Below the pieces are notes generated by a model, which was not told where the DNA came from, ran no database searches, and saw only the letters and a program-made list of their open reading frames with translations. Position numbers and translations under genes: made by a program. Positions 34,848 to 42,988 of a DNA stretch of 56,541 nucleotides are shown here, in pieces. Position 1 is the first letter of the stretch. Each line of letters opens with the position of its first letter. This DNA is from Candidatus Binatia bacterium (GTDB taxonomy: Bacteria > Desulfobacterota > Binatia > Bin18): NCBI GenBank assembly GCA_022820725.1, contig JAJEFA010000005.1:1-56541 (forward strand). Reading direction: 5' to 3'.

Positions 34848-36404
34848 CTAGTGCGCATGGTCGTGTTCGGGCAGCGTGGTGGCGAGGGACGCGAGATGCA
34901 CCCGATACGCCCCCCGAGTCACGACTCGCTCACCAGCGCCGAGCCCTGCCCGTACCTGGACAAAGTCGTCCTGCCGGACGCCAAGCTCCAGTTCTCGCCG
35001 CGCAAACGTCTCCCCCCCCACCTGGACAAAGGCAAGCGGGACGCCCCTGTCGTACACGACGGCACTGACCGGGACGGCAAGGGCCTGGACGATTTCTCCG
35101 GTTGGCACGCCAAGCTCGCCATGCATGCCAATTTTCAAGTGACCCTGAGCGTTGTTGACCGCCAGGATAAGCGGGACGGAGCGATTCTCGGGGTGCAGCA
35201 CGCTGCCCAGGGTCACCAACCGCACATCTGGCGGAGAGAGGAGGAGGGGCGAGCTGAGGGCCGGAGCGGTAAAGCGGACCCGCTCCACATGGCGCACTTT
35301 GGCGATGTCCGCCTCAAAGACGTGCCCGTTAATCCAGACGTGCTCCAGATTCATAATGGTGAACAGGTGATGACCCGCCTCAATCAGTGCCCCGGGAGTA
35401 AAGTTGACCGTGACCACTGTCCCGGCCATTGGTGCACGCAGGAGAAAGCGTTTAGCCCGAGAGGTTTGGAGGGCCGCGGCACTGGTCGGATTCACATCAA
35501 GCAGAGAGAGTTCCGCACGGGAGGCAGACAGTCGGGCTGTGAGGACGGCCACGTTTTTTTGGGCTTGCTCCAGCCGCCGCTTGGGAACAATGCGGTCTGC
35601 ATACAGGTTCCGCACGCGTGCCAACTCGTGTCGAGCAGCCTCAAGCTCAGACTGGCTCGCCTGCACGGCATAGACGAGTTCGGCGCGGCTCTTGGTTGGT
35701 AAGGGGAGCAGCAGTGCCAGCGGTTCGCCCGGTTCAACACGCTGTCCTGGCGTGGGAACGCCTTTGTCCACGGCCACCGCCCGCCCAATGATCGGTGCCG
35801 TGATGTGGACCTCTCCCCCGGCTGCGGGTTTGACTTCCGCGTGGAGTTGGAGCGTGGGGTGCAGTTCCCGAGTGGCGACTGCCTGTGTCGCTAATGCGAT
35901 CTGCCACTGCTGCTCTTTCAGAAAGGCAATGCCGTCGCCCGTCGGCTCTTCTGCTGGACTGCCTCGCTCTTTTTCGGTTGCCGCCACGACCACTTCGCCC
36001 GCGTCAATCGTATCGAGCACGGTCCGGGTGCCAGGATGCGACCGGGTAAACCGCAAACGATACGTGCCGGGTTCGGTCGGTGTGAGCACGGGGCGATAGA
36101 CACCTGGCGCTGTCGGGGTTTCCGAATGGACGGTGAGGTTCTGGCCGTCTCGGCCCTCCAGCGTCGTTATGACAGCATCTCTGGAGACCGCCTGAGCTGT
36201 CTCCAAGTCGGTCAGATGCACCACAAAAGGCGTGGCCTTGCCCACGACTAACGGCGTAAAGTCCACAAAGAGCTCGGTCTTCGTCGTCCACTTCGTGATG
36301 CTGGTCGGTTCATGGGCTTGGTCTTCGGGCAGACCGGTGTCACCCAACTGGCAGCTGGTCAGCAACAGCAGCACACCGAAGCCCATAGCGTAATTCCGCA
36401 ACAT
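34848..36404 (-). CDS. Periplasmic adaptor (membrane fusion) lipoprotein of the RND system
   Basis: A 518-residue adaptor starting MLRNYAMGFGVLLLLTSCQL with a lipobox (LLTSC), so it should be lipid-anchored. Residues ~40-145 form an extra Ig-like domain (TPFVVHLTDLETAQAVSRDA, GVYRPVLTPTEPGTYRLRF). Next come the split biotinyl-lipoyl domain (GGEVHITAPIIGRAVAVDKG, FLLRAPMAGTVVTVNFTPGA), a coiled-coil hairpin of ~70 residues (QASQSELEAARHELARVRNL) and the beta-barrel and membrane-proximal domains. It ends in a His-rich tail, PEHDHAH. Longer than typical CusB because of the N-terminal domain. It links pump and outer-membrane factor. Confidence 0.88.
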   Translation of the reverse strand: MLRNYAMGFGVLLLLTSCQLGDTGLPEDQAHEPTSITKWTTKTELFVDFTPLVVGKATPFVVHLTDLETAQAVSRDAVITTLEGRDGQNLTVHSETPTAPGVYRPVLTPTEPGTYRLRFTRSHPGTRTVLDTIDAGEVVVAATEKERGSPAEEPTGDGIAFLKEQQWQIALATQAVATRELHPTLQLHAEVKPAAGGEVHITAPIIGRAVAVDKGVPTPGQRVEPGEPLALLLPLPTKSRAELVYAVQASQSELEAARHELARVRNLYADRIVPKRRLEQAQKNVAVLTARLSASRAELSLLDVNPTSAAALQTSRAKRFLLRAPMAGTVVTVNFTPGALIEAGHHLFTIMNLEHVWINGHVFEADIAKVRHVERVRFTAPALSSPLLLSPPDVRLVTLGSVLHPENRSVPLILAVNNAQGHLKIGMHGELGVPTGEIVQALAVPVSAVVYDRGVPLAFVQVGGETFARRELELGVRQDDFVQVRAGLGAGERVVTRGAYRVHLASLATTLPEHDHAH

Positions 36405-36513
36405 GGGTGCGGTCCTCCATAGGAGAGACTCGACTTCCTGTGGGCATGGCGGGAGTTCGCCAGGCCGAAGTCCGCTCGTTATTCAGGGGATAAACGACAG
36501 GCGGATACGAAAC

Positions 36514-36963
36514 CTATACGTGACCGGGGGGAGAACGAGGAGAAATGGCCGGCAAACAGGCCGATTCTCTGGCCGGTGGGTGGTCAGGTTGACACGCCCA
36601 CGACACGGTCGATGGTTGTCGGGTTTTGACCGGAAGCGCAGTGGGAGGAGCAAGCGGTCGGTGTTCGAGGGCAACGCCGAGCAGAGCAAAGATCCGTGGG
36701 AGCAGCGCGGAGAGGCTTATGTGAGAGTCGGACCTTGGGGAGTGTTCATCCGGGGCGTTATGCTCTCTGTCATGCGCGTCGTGGTCATGGGATGGCGAGG
36801 CAAGGAAATCCGCGTGGACAATCGCCGAGTGGCGGTGTGCGCTCTCGTGCCCATGCGCATGGTGCTGTTCGGGATGCGTGTGGAAAGTCGGCAGCAGCAG
36901 CGGGACTGGCAGAAGAAGGGCGAGGAGGCAAGTCCGCAAGAGAGGTGAAGAGATTTTCAGCAT
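36514..36963 (-). CDS. Small exported His-rich protein, putative metal chelator
   Basis: The 149-residue protein begins MLKISSPLLRTCLLALLLPV, a clear signal peptide. It is followed by a histidine-dense stretch (HTHPEQHHAHGHESAHRH, then SHDHDAHDREHNAPDEH) with about 17 His in 50 residues. The C-terminal half is Pro/Arg-rich without known fold. Position 109 nt upstream of the adaptor gene and on the same strand suggests it is the first gene of the efflux operon. Similar His-rich leader proteins occur with copper, zinc or nickel/cobalt systems; here it would buffer metal in the periplasm. The start has only a weak ribosome binding site. Confidence 0.65.
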   Translation of the reverse strand: MLKISSPLLRTCLLALLLPVPLLLPTFHTHPEQHHAHGHESAHRHSAIVHADFLASPSHDHDAHDREHNAPDEHSPRSDSHISLSALLPRIFALLGVALEHRPLAPPTALPVKTRQPSTVSWACQPDHPPARESACLPAISPRSPPGHV

Positions 36964-37020
36964 ACGTCTGCGAAAAAATTATCATAGATCGTCCATGAGA
37001 GAGAAGGGTCTTGACCTTCA

Positions 37021-37866
37021 TTATTTCTCTTTCCGCCAATCCGACCCTAATGCGACGCGGCGGACCGCATCGGTGTCGGTCGGTTGATGTCCAACCCGAT
37101 ATGTGGGGGCCGGTGCTTCGACGACCCGATTCGAGAGTCGCCCCAGACCGGTGACCTCAACCTCGACCAGATCTCCAACATTCATTGGGCGTGAGTTTCT
37201 GGGGGTGCCCGACATAATCACATCTCCGGGCAGCAGCGTGATATGGCGACACAGATCGGCCAGGATATAGTCGATCGGAAAGATCATCTCACTCAGCGCA
37301 CCTTCCTGTACGAGCGTGTCATTGAGGTAGGTCCGGAGCGTGGCCTGGCGAATGTCCACCCCACTCACGATGCCTGGGCCAATCGGGCAAAAGCCGTCCA
37401 TCCCTTTGACGCGCAGCATCGAGCCCGCATCCGTATCGCGAAAGTCCTGGCTTCCCACGTCGTTACCGGGTGCAAAGCCCGCGATATACTCCCACACCTC
37501 ATCGCGGCCCACGTTACGCATCGGTTTCCCAATAATCACCGCCACCTCCCCTTCGTAGTTGAGATACTGCGTGCCTTGCGGACGCACGAGGGAACCACGA
37601 TGACTGTTCAGCGCCGTTGTCGGCTTCTGAAAATACGTGGGCGTTTCAATCGGTGGGACGCGGAACTCGGCCCGGCGCGATTCATAATTCAGGTGAATGC
37701 ACAATATCTTGCTTGGTTCGCACGGCGGCAGATAGGTGGCCTCGGCCTCATGAACCGCTCGGCCATCGCCCAGCAGCAGCCCGTCGCCGTCCGGCTTGAC
37801 CCATTTGGGCTGACCTTCGTGCAAAATCCGACGCCATTCTGTCCGCGGTCCATCGAGTACACTCAT
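37021..37866 (-). CDS. Fumarylacetoacetate hydrolase family protein
   Basis: A 281-residue FAH-fold enzyme. ILCIHLNYESRRAEFRVPP opens the core. The metal-binding residues lie in YLNYEGEVAVIIGKPMRNVG (E-x-E) and AGFAPGNDVGSQDFRDTD (Asp). PIDYILADLCRHITLLPGDV and IMSGTPRNSRPMNVGDLVEV are the conserved C-terminal strands. Such enzymes hydrolyse fumarylacetoacetate-like acylpyruvates or isomerise/decarboxylate ring-cleavage products (HpcE/HpaG types). AAGGGAGGATCGGC precedes the ATG. Upstream, 40 nt away, is a decayed PF10118 gene end. Transcribed alone towards the His-rich gene. Confidence 0.88.
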   Translation of the reverse strand: MSVLDGPRTEWRRILHEGQPKWVKPDGDGLLLGDGRAVHEAEATYLPPCEPSKILCIHLNYESRRAEFRVPPIETPTYFQKPTTALNSHRGSLVRPQGTQYLNYEGEVAVIIGKPMRNVGRDEVWEYIAGFAPGNDVGSQDFRDTDAGSMLRVKGMDGFCPIGPGIVSGVDIRQATLRTYLNDTLVQEGALSEMIFPIDYILADLCRHITLLPGDVIMSGTPRNSRPMNVGDLVEVEVTGLGRLSNRVVEAPAPTYRVGHQPTDTDAVRRVALGSDWRKEK

Positions 37867-37906
37867 GCCGATCCTCCCTTATGAACTTCGGCTCTTCGTT
37901 CAAACA

Positions 37907-38054
37907 TTACGCAGGTGATATATCCTGTGGAGACAAAGAAGTCTTGGCGGTATTGGGTCAAATCAGACGGATGATGGTCCGGCATGCCACAGCGTGGAGT
38001 GCGTGGCCGAAACAACACAAATAATTTATAATTCCTTTTTAATCTGACCCAACA
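37907..38054 (-). pseudogene. Decayed 3' end of a PF10118 gene, remnant 2
   Basis: From about 38054 the minus strand reads WVRLKRNYKLFVLFRPRTPR and CGMPDHHPSD, parallel to WAIKKIAFRLFVSFLPRTIR and YAMPGHHPSQ in the gene at 3793. About 25 codons are then missing, and after a frame change it ends NTAKTSLSPQDISPA and a stop, parallel to DTTKMALSPKDMLPA. It lies just upstream of the FAH gene. Bases 37880-37945 also align with 30344-30405. Confidence 0.75.
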
Positions 38055-38085
38055 CTGTGCTGCCGTAACACGAAGGAGAAATATC

Positions 38086-39465
38086 ATGCCCACCGACGCT
38101 CGCGGTCTTGAGATCACGGTGACGAATACCGAGGCTCTGACCGAGTATGACCAGGTGCTCACGGACCTCTGGAATTATCGGCTCGCCGCGCCAAAAAATC
38201 TGAAGCGGGTTCTCGAACTCGACCCGGATTTTCCCATGGCCCACGTGGTCCGGGGGTATATTATGTCCATGCTCGAGACGGTCGCGGTCCGCCCGAAAAT
38301 GCTGGCCAGTGCGTCACACGCCCGCGGACATCTTGCGGCTGACGCCCGCCGCGAACGTCTGCACTGCGACGCCCTGGAAGGGTTGGCAACCGGCAATCTC
38401 GAACGGGCCTGTGCGGCCTGGGAGGCCATCCTGGCCGACTCTCCTCACGACCTGCTGGCACTCAAGATGCACCACCATTCGACCTTCTGGACCGGTCGGA
38501 GTTATGTCATTCGCAATACCGTCGCCGGCGTGTTCGACCTGTGGGATGCGTCGATCCCCGGTTACAGCTTCGTCCTCGGCATGTTGGCCTTCGCACTTGA
38601 AGAATGCGGCGATTATGCGCAAGCAGAAGCCTTCGGCCGCCGGTCCATTGACCTGAACCCGGATGACCTGTGGGCGATCCACTCGGTCGCGCACGTGATG
38701 GAGATGCAGGGCCGCCTGGACGAAGGGATTGCCCTGATTGATCGGCCGGTCGAGCAATGGGCTGACCGCAACCCGTTTCAAGGCCATAACTGGTGGCATT
38801 TGGCCTTATTCGCGCTTGAGCGGGGTGACTATGATTTTACGCTGGACGTTTATGACAATCGGATACTGACCGCGAACACGGAATTCTTCCTGGATATGCA
38901 AAACGGCGCTTCGCTGCTCAAGCGCCTGGAATTGCTGGGGGTTGATGTTGGTGATCGCTGGGAGCCCCTGGCGGAGTATGCGCGGAAGCGGGTTGATGAT
39001 CATGTGCTGGCGTTTACCGATCTGCACAGCCTGATGGCGCTGGCATCCGCGGACGACAAGGAGACCGCGCAGGCGTATATCAATGCGCTCGAATCCTTTG
39101 CCCATACCCCGGACAATTATTCCGCTTCGCTGATGGCGGATGTGGTGGTGCCGATGTGTGAAGGCGTGCTGGCGTATGAAAACGATGAGTATGCGCGGGC
39201 GGTCGAGGTCTTGTGGCCGCTGCGCGACCGCTGGTTCGGGATCGGAGGCTCGCATGCGCAGCGAGATGTCTTTACCCAGATTCTCATCGAGGCCGCCATT
39301 CGCGCCGAACGCTACGAGCAGGCACGGACGCTGCTGGCGCAGCGGGCGTTGTTGAGACCAAACAGTCTTGGGAGCTGGCAAAAGTACGCCACCGTGTTAC
39401 AGGCCTGCGGCGACGACGCGCGGGCGGAACACGCGCGGCAAAGAGTTGCCGGCCTGCACGCGTAG
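38086..39465 (+). CDS. Tetratricopeptide-repeat protein, TTC38/StaR-like
   Basis: A 459-residue soluble protein with helical repeats resembling the TTC38/StaR-like group (cd05804): LKRVLELDPDFPMAHVVRGY at the N-terminus, VLGMLAFALEECGDYAQAEA and SIDLNPDDLWAIHSVAHVME in the middle, then the characteristic GHNWWHLALFALERGDYDFT (N-x-x-WHLALF-x-LE-x-GD). Family function is unknown; members often lie beside catabolic enzymes. CGAAGGAGAAATATC precedes the ATG. The next gene, an acyl-CoA dehydrogenase homologue, starts 14 nt after its stop, so both form one operon. Confidence 0.85.
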   Translation: MPTDARGLEITVTNTEALTEYDQVLTDLWNYRLAAPKNLKRVLELDPDFPMAHVVRGYIMSMLETVAVRPKMLASASHARGHLAADARRERLHCDALEGLATGNLERACAAWEAILADSPHDLLALKMHHHSTFWTGRSYVIRNTVAGVFDLWDASIPGYSFVLGMLAFALEECGDYAQAEAFGRRSIDLNPDDLWAIHSVAHVMEMQGRLDEGIALIDRPVEQWADRNPFQGHNWWHLALFALERGDYDFTLDVYDNRILTANTEFFLDMQNGASLLKRLELLGVDVGDRWEPLAEYARKRVDDHVLAFTDLHSLMALASADDKETAQAYINALESFAHTPDNYSASLMADVVVPMCEGVLAYENDEYARAVEVLWPLRDRWFGIGGSHAQRDVFTQILIEAAIRAERYEQARTLLAQRALLRPNSLGSWQKYATVLQACGDDARAEHARQRVAGLHA

Positions 39466-39479
39466 GGAGGGTTTCGGCA

Positions 39480-40700
39480 ATGCATTACACGTTGACTGAG
39501 TCGCAGCTTGCGTTACGGGCGCGGGCGCGCAAATTGGCACGGGACGTGATCGCACCGCGCGCCGCGGAGGTTGATCGCAGTGAACAATACCCCTGGGAGA
39601 ATGTGCGGGCGTTAAATGAGGCCGGATTCTTTGGCATGACCATCCCGCCGGAGTTTGGTGGGGCTGGACGGAGCTATCTCGACGTGGTGCTCGTTATCGA
39701 AGAGATGGCAAAAGTGTGCGGGGTGACCGGACGGATTGCGGTCGAAGCGAATATGGGCGCGCTGTCCGCCATCATGCACTACGGCACACCGGCGCAAAAA
39801 GAGCGTGCGGCCGCGCTTGTCCTGGCCGGGGATAAGCCCGCCATCTGTATTACCGAGCCTCAGGCCGGCAGTGCCGCCTCGGAGATGACCACGCGGGCGG
39901 ATAAATGCGGCGATACCTATGTGCTGAACGGCATGAAGCACTGGATTACCGGGGGCGGTGTTTCAAAACTCCATCTGATCTTCGCCCGCGTGTTTGACGG
40001 ACAAGGGACAGAGCAGGGCATCGGCGGATTTATTGCCGTTCGCGACCAGGATCGTGGATTACGCATCGGTCAGCGTGAACCCACGATGGGCTTGCGGGGT
40101 ATTCCTGAAGCCGAAGTGTATTTCGAAGATCTCGAACTGCCCACCGACCGGGTCTTAACACCGCCGGGCGGCTTCAAGCGTGGCTTTGCCGAATTGATGA
40201 ACGCCTACAACACCCAGCGGGTTGGCGCGGGCACGGTTGCTTTAGGGCTGGCAACCGGAGCCTATGAGGGGGCAAAACAATACGCCTTGGACCGAGAACA
40301 GTTCGGTCGGCCGATTGCCGAGTTTCAGGGCCTGCAGTGGATGCTGGCCGATATGGCGACACAGATCGAAGCGGCGCGGCTCATGATCCACAGCGCGGCC
40401 CGTTCGCGCGGCTCCCACGAGAGTCCGTTCCCGGACCCGAATGCGGCCGCGCAGGCCAAGCTGTTCGCCTCGGAAATGGCCATTAAGGTCACAAATGACG
40501 CCTTACAGGTGTTTGGCGCCAAAGGCTATTCGCGCAACACACCGGCTGAACGCATGGTGCGTGACGCTCGCATGTTCACGATTGGGGGCGGGACGGCCCA
40601 GATTCTGCGCACGGTCATCGCGTCGCGGATTTTAGACCGCCGCCTGCCGCAGACCCGTGACGGGTACGCGCGGCTGGCGCGCCAAGCCCAAGAACGGTAG
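39480..40700 (+). CDS. Acyl-CoA dehydrogenase superfamily protein lacking the usual catalytic Glu
   Basis: A 406-residue flavoprotein from the ATG at 39480 (MHYTLTESQLALRARARKLA, with AGGGAGGG upstream). It has the standard fold markers CITEPQAGSAASEMTTRA and WITGGGVSKLHLIFAR. Both known positions of the catalytic base lack Glu: the medium-chain position reads TIGGGTAQILR instead of IYEGTxQI, and the helix-G position reads NAYNTQRVG with Gln246 in place of Glu. Arg85 occurs in VTGRIAVEA. As I recall, 3-sulfinopropionyl-CoA desulfinase (AcdDPN7) has just this pair, Arg84 and Gln246, and does not dehydrogenate. The enzyme may thus release sulfite or do another non-redox step. It follows a TPR gene by 14 nt. 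Confidence 0.85.
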   Translation: MHYTLTESQLALRARARKLARDVIAPRAAEVDRSEQYPWENVRALNEAGFFGMTIPPEFGGAGRSYLDVVLVIEEMAKVCGVTGRIAVEANMGALSAIMHYGTPAQKERAAALVLAGDKPAICITEPQAGSAASEMTTRADKCGDTYVLNGMKHWITGGGVSKLHLIFARVFDGQGTEQGIGGFIAVRDQDRGLRIGQREPTMGLRGIPEAEVYFEDLELPTDRVLTPPGGFKRGFAELMNAYNTQRVGAGTVALGLATGAYEGAKQYALDREQFGRPIAEFQGLQWMLADMATQIEAARLMIHSAARSRGSHESPFPDPNAAAQAKLFASEMAIKVTNDALQVFGAKGYSRNTPAERMVRDARMFTIGGGTAQILRTVIASRILDRRLPQTRDGYARLARQAQER

Positions 40701-40844
40701 GGCGCTGTACGGGGTTTCCCTGCGCTCGGGGCGAACGGGAAAGGTCACGGCGGGGACAGTCCAAGCCCGTTCGTGCCGGGCCGGTCGAAGCCGGGTAATC
40801 GGTACGGGAGTTTCTCTCTCTTAACGGACGGGGCAGCCCGGGAT

Positions 40845-41180
40845 TTATTTAAACTCGACCAGGACTTCCCGATACGGCGTTGTCCCGGCGTTGCGGGCCT
40901 TATGACGTGCCGGGACGCGCATCCCCTTGCCCGGCCCGGATACAACCTCGATTTCGCCATCCTCTACTTTCAGCGAAAAGATTGCGCCTGTCGGCACCTC
41001 CATTGTGCCCAAGTCCTTCTCGTTCTCGTCGGTCACCTGCAAGGGCGCGCCCGAGATCGCGTACCACATATAGCTATGCTCGTGCGTGTGCACGGGCGTT
41101 TCCTCGCCTGGAGCGAGCTCGAAGTTCCAAACGATCACCTTGTCGTTCTCGAAAACCTTTTCGGACCCGACATCTGCCAT
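40845..41180 (-). CDS. Single-domain cupin protein
   Basis: A 111-residue cupin. The start at 41180 (MADVGSEKVFENDKVIVWNF) is supported by TAGGAGGG upstream. Cupin motif 1 is GEETPVHTHEHSYMWYAISG (HxH plus downstream Tyr/Glu positions) and motif 2 contains PTGAIFSLKVEDGEIEV. The second-motif His appears as VPARHKARN, later than usual. Such small cupins bind metal and act as isomerases, dioxygenases or sensors; function unknown here. It is convergent with the acyl-CoA dehydrogenase homologue and is not obviously part of another operon. Confidence 0.8.
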   Translation of the reverse strand: MADVGSEKVFENDKVIVWNFELAPGEETPVHTHEHSYMWYAISGAPLQVTDENEKDLGTMEVPTGAIFSLKVEDGEIEVVSGPGKGMRVPARHKARNAGTTPYREVLVEFK

Positions 41181-41445
41181 GGCATACCCTCCTACATTAA
41201 ATGATTCTCTTACCCGAACACGGAAATTTCCGCACGTCAAGCGAAAGGCAAGGACGGTGCTGTCCTAATGAGAGCAATAATATGCTTGACTAACCAATCA
41301 AGATTTGCCGCACTCTGCGTATGACACAGGATGAGGACGTTTTACCTTCTTTTTCCGCAGTACCTACAAGAGGCTAGCCGGAGAACCAACTCCCGCGAGA
41401 TGGAGCGCCAGCGCCGTGGCCAACGCAAGCCGCAGGCCAGCTTCA

Positions 41446-41883
41446 TCACACACTCTCCAACCATTCCTCGTGTGAGAGATACAGTTTCACAGACCCTTTC
41501 TTGCGACTGCCACGTAGTTGTTGTTCAGATGGCGGCTGATACACTTTTGCGATGAAGGGGGGATCATGTCTGTTCAAGAACTGCTCTATTTTGTGAATAC
41601 AGTCAACAAAGTTTTCTGCGAGAACTCTATGAGGGGCTTGTCCAACAATAAGAAATAGCCCAACCCCTGCCTGCATCACGGCATCCCGTTCATTCTTTCG
41701 GTAGCGTATGCGCTTATCTCTTGAGATGGCAAACCATCCATTCTACCCAACCATAGACAACCAGACATCGTCAGGCGTGTTGTTGTCAGAGAAGTGGTCG
41801 TCGTGTTTTTCGACGTGTAGCCCTGCCTCTGATAAAATCTGGGGAAATGACGAGCCCAGATCGCGGTCCGTAAAAAAGATCAC
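41446..41883 (-). pseudogene. PIN-like toxin (PF18478-type) with an in-frame amber codon
   Basis: From a GTG at 41883 the frame reads VIFFTDRDLGSSFPQILSEA, GLHVEKHDDHFSDNNTPDDV, WLSMVG, then TAG at 41745-41743, then continues in the same frame as NGWFAISRDKRIRYRKNERD to QAPHRVLAENFVDCIHKIEQ and a stop at 41446. Both parts match one PIN-like toxin family with the D/DR acidic residues of a nuclease (FFTDRD, HDDH, SRDKRI). The stop falls in a variable spot (usually VGRRGWVAI). The GTG overlaps the preceding antitoxin gene's end. Inactivated by one nonsense codon unless it is read through. Confidence 0.7.
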
Positions 41884-41885
41884 GC

Positions 41886-42562
41886 CTAGGCTGCCTGCTC
41901 ACAGACTATCGCTTCTTCCACATCCCGGGAGTCAAGGCCATAATCTTCTGCTATCTCCTCTTCCCTTTCACCAGCATTAACACGATCAATGATAGCCATT
42001 GTTGAGATGCCACGACTTGCAATGATAGGACGGCCAAAGGCAATACGGGGATCGATAGCAATGATTTTGTTTGTATCCGTCTCAAAAGGATAGAGACGTA
42101 TCGGAAGGTTCATGTCATCAAGCTCAATTCGATTGAGATGCTCTTCCAAGAATTTGGCAATGGCAATTTGACCGGACCGGTTGAGATTCACAAACTCTCC
42201 ATATTTCTCAAGAAACACCTGACCCGCGCCTGTACGTAATTCTCTGGGATGGAGGAACAAGCGGGTAATGGTAAAAGCATGTTCTGCAAAGTTGATGGCT
42301 TCACGTGCGGCCCTAATTGATACCCGATGCTTTATTCTCAATGCCCGCAGCGTATACGCCTCTATCAGGTTATTAAAGGAAAGACGGGGGGGGCATATTC
42401 CGGTACAGAGATGAGAGGGAGCCGGTCAGAATCTGACCGGCCAGCGACCCATGAACGGAGCGTTTGTGGAGGGGTGCGAACATAGTGCGCGGCTTCTGCC
42501 ACGGTGTACGCAGCAATATCCCTAGGGTCGTTCCCCCCATATATATTCTGCTGTTCTGCCAT
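41886..42562 (-). pseudogene. DUF433-type antitoxin, frameshifted at a run of eight G/C
   Basis: The N-terminal part from 42562 (MAEQQNIYGGNDPRDIAAYT, then VAEAAHYVRTPPQTLRSWVA, a MerR-like HTH) ends shortly after PEYAPP. One base out of frame it continues LSFNNLIEAYTLRALRIKHR and finishes with the DUF433 domain IIAIDPRIAFGRPIIASRGI to AEDYGLDSRDVEEAIVCEQA. The shift sits in a G8 tract at 42386-42393; a ninth base would restore one 225-codon protein. The stop is adjacent to the GTG of the toxin. A classic antitoxin-toxin order. Could be decay, slippage-based switching or a sequencing error in the homopolymer. Confidence 0.72.
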
Positions 42563-42593
42563 GCTGGCCTCGTTGCTATTTCCAGCAAAAAGA

Positions 42594-42800
42594 TTAGGCT
42601 GGTCTATATTGCCCGGTTGGAACTTTCGTCGTGGGCTGGGGTCGTGCTCTTTTGCACTCCTTTATCCTTCCGCCACGCTGGGGGCTGCTTCTGTATCTCC
42701 TAGGTGGAATAGTCATCACAGCCTTGACTATATCTTCAAATCGTCCCGCGGCCTCTTTGCCTTCTGTGTACTCTCGTAGGCGTGGCTTCGCATACCGGAC
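42594..42800 (-). CDS. Small hypothetical ORF upstream of the antitoxin, possibly broken
   Basis: The frame ending at 42594 contains LREYTEGKEAAGRFEDIVKA then VMTIPP and a basic tail. This resembles short uncharacterised proteins of the form YxEGxEAxxRFxxxxxAxxxVP that occur near toxin-antitoxin genes. No start codon with a ribosome binding site is in frame; an ATG one frame away (MRSHAYE) would fit if a base has been lost. I cannot assign a function. Confidence 0.3.
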   Translation of the reverse strand, partial: VRYAKPRLREYTEGKEAAGRFEDIVKAVMTIPPRRYRSSPQRGGRIKECKRARPQPTTKVPTGQYRPA

Positions 42801-42988
42801 GGTACCATGGTTCGACCTGCCACACAAAGGAATTGTAGCCCATAAGATTGGTTGTTCAAGTATATTATTACCCTCATTAGGACAGGACCCCTCCGGTTGT
42901 TTCTCCCGGCATTTTTTGGAACCATGCTCACCGGAGCGAGTCAATCCACCCGCTCCGCGACTCTCTATACATCTTGAGGACCAGACCT

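Noticed and set aside
37003..37019. GAAGG-N7-CCTTC dyad upstream of the His-rich gene as a MerR-type metal operator
   Set aside because: It overlaps the end of the neighbouring FAH gene region, has no properly spaced -35 box, and no MerR gene is present.
39213..39479. Upstream extension of the acyl-CoA dehydrogenase frame
   Set aside because: It is a shadow of the TPR gene; the protein fold begins at MHYTLTESQ, which has its own ribosome binding site.
40715..40810. Possible hairpin/repeat after the acyl-CoA dehydrogenase gene (CCCGTTCGTGCCGGGCCGGTCGAAG region)
   Set aside because: Resembles a common intergenic repeat, but no second copy in the window and no clean stem, so not listed as a feature.
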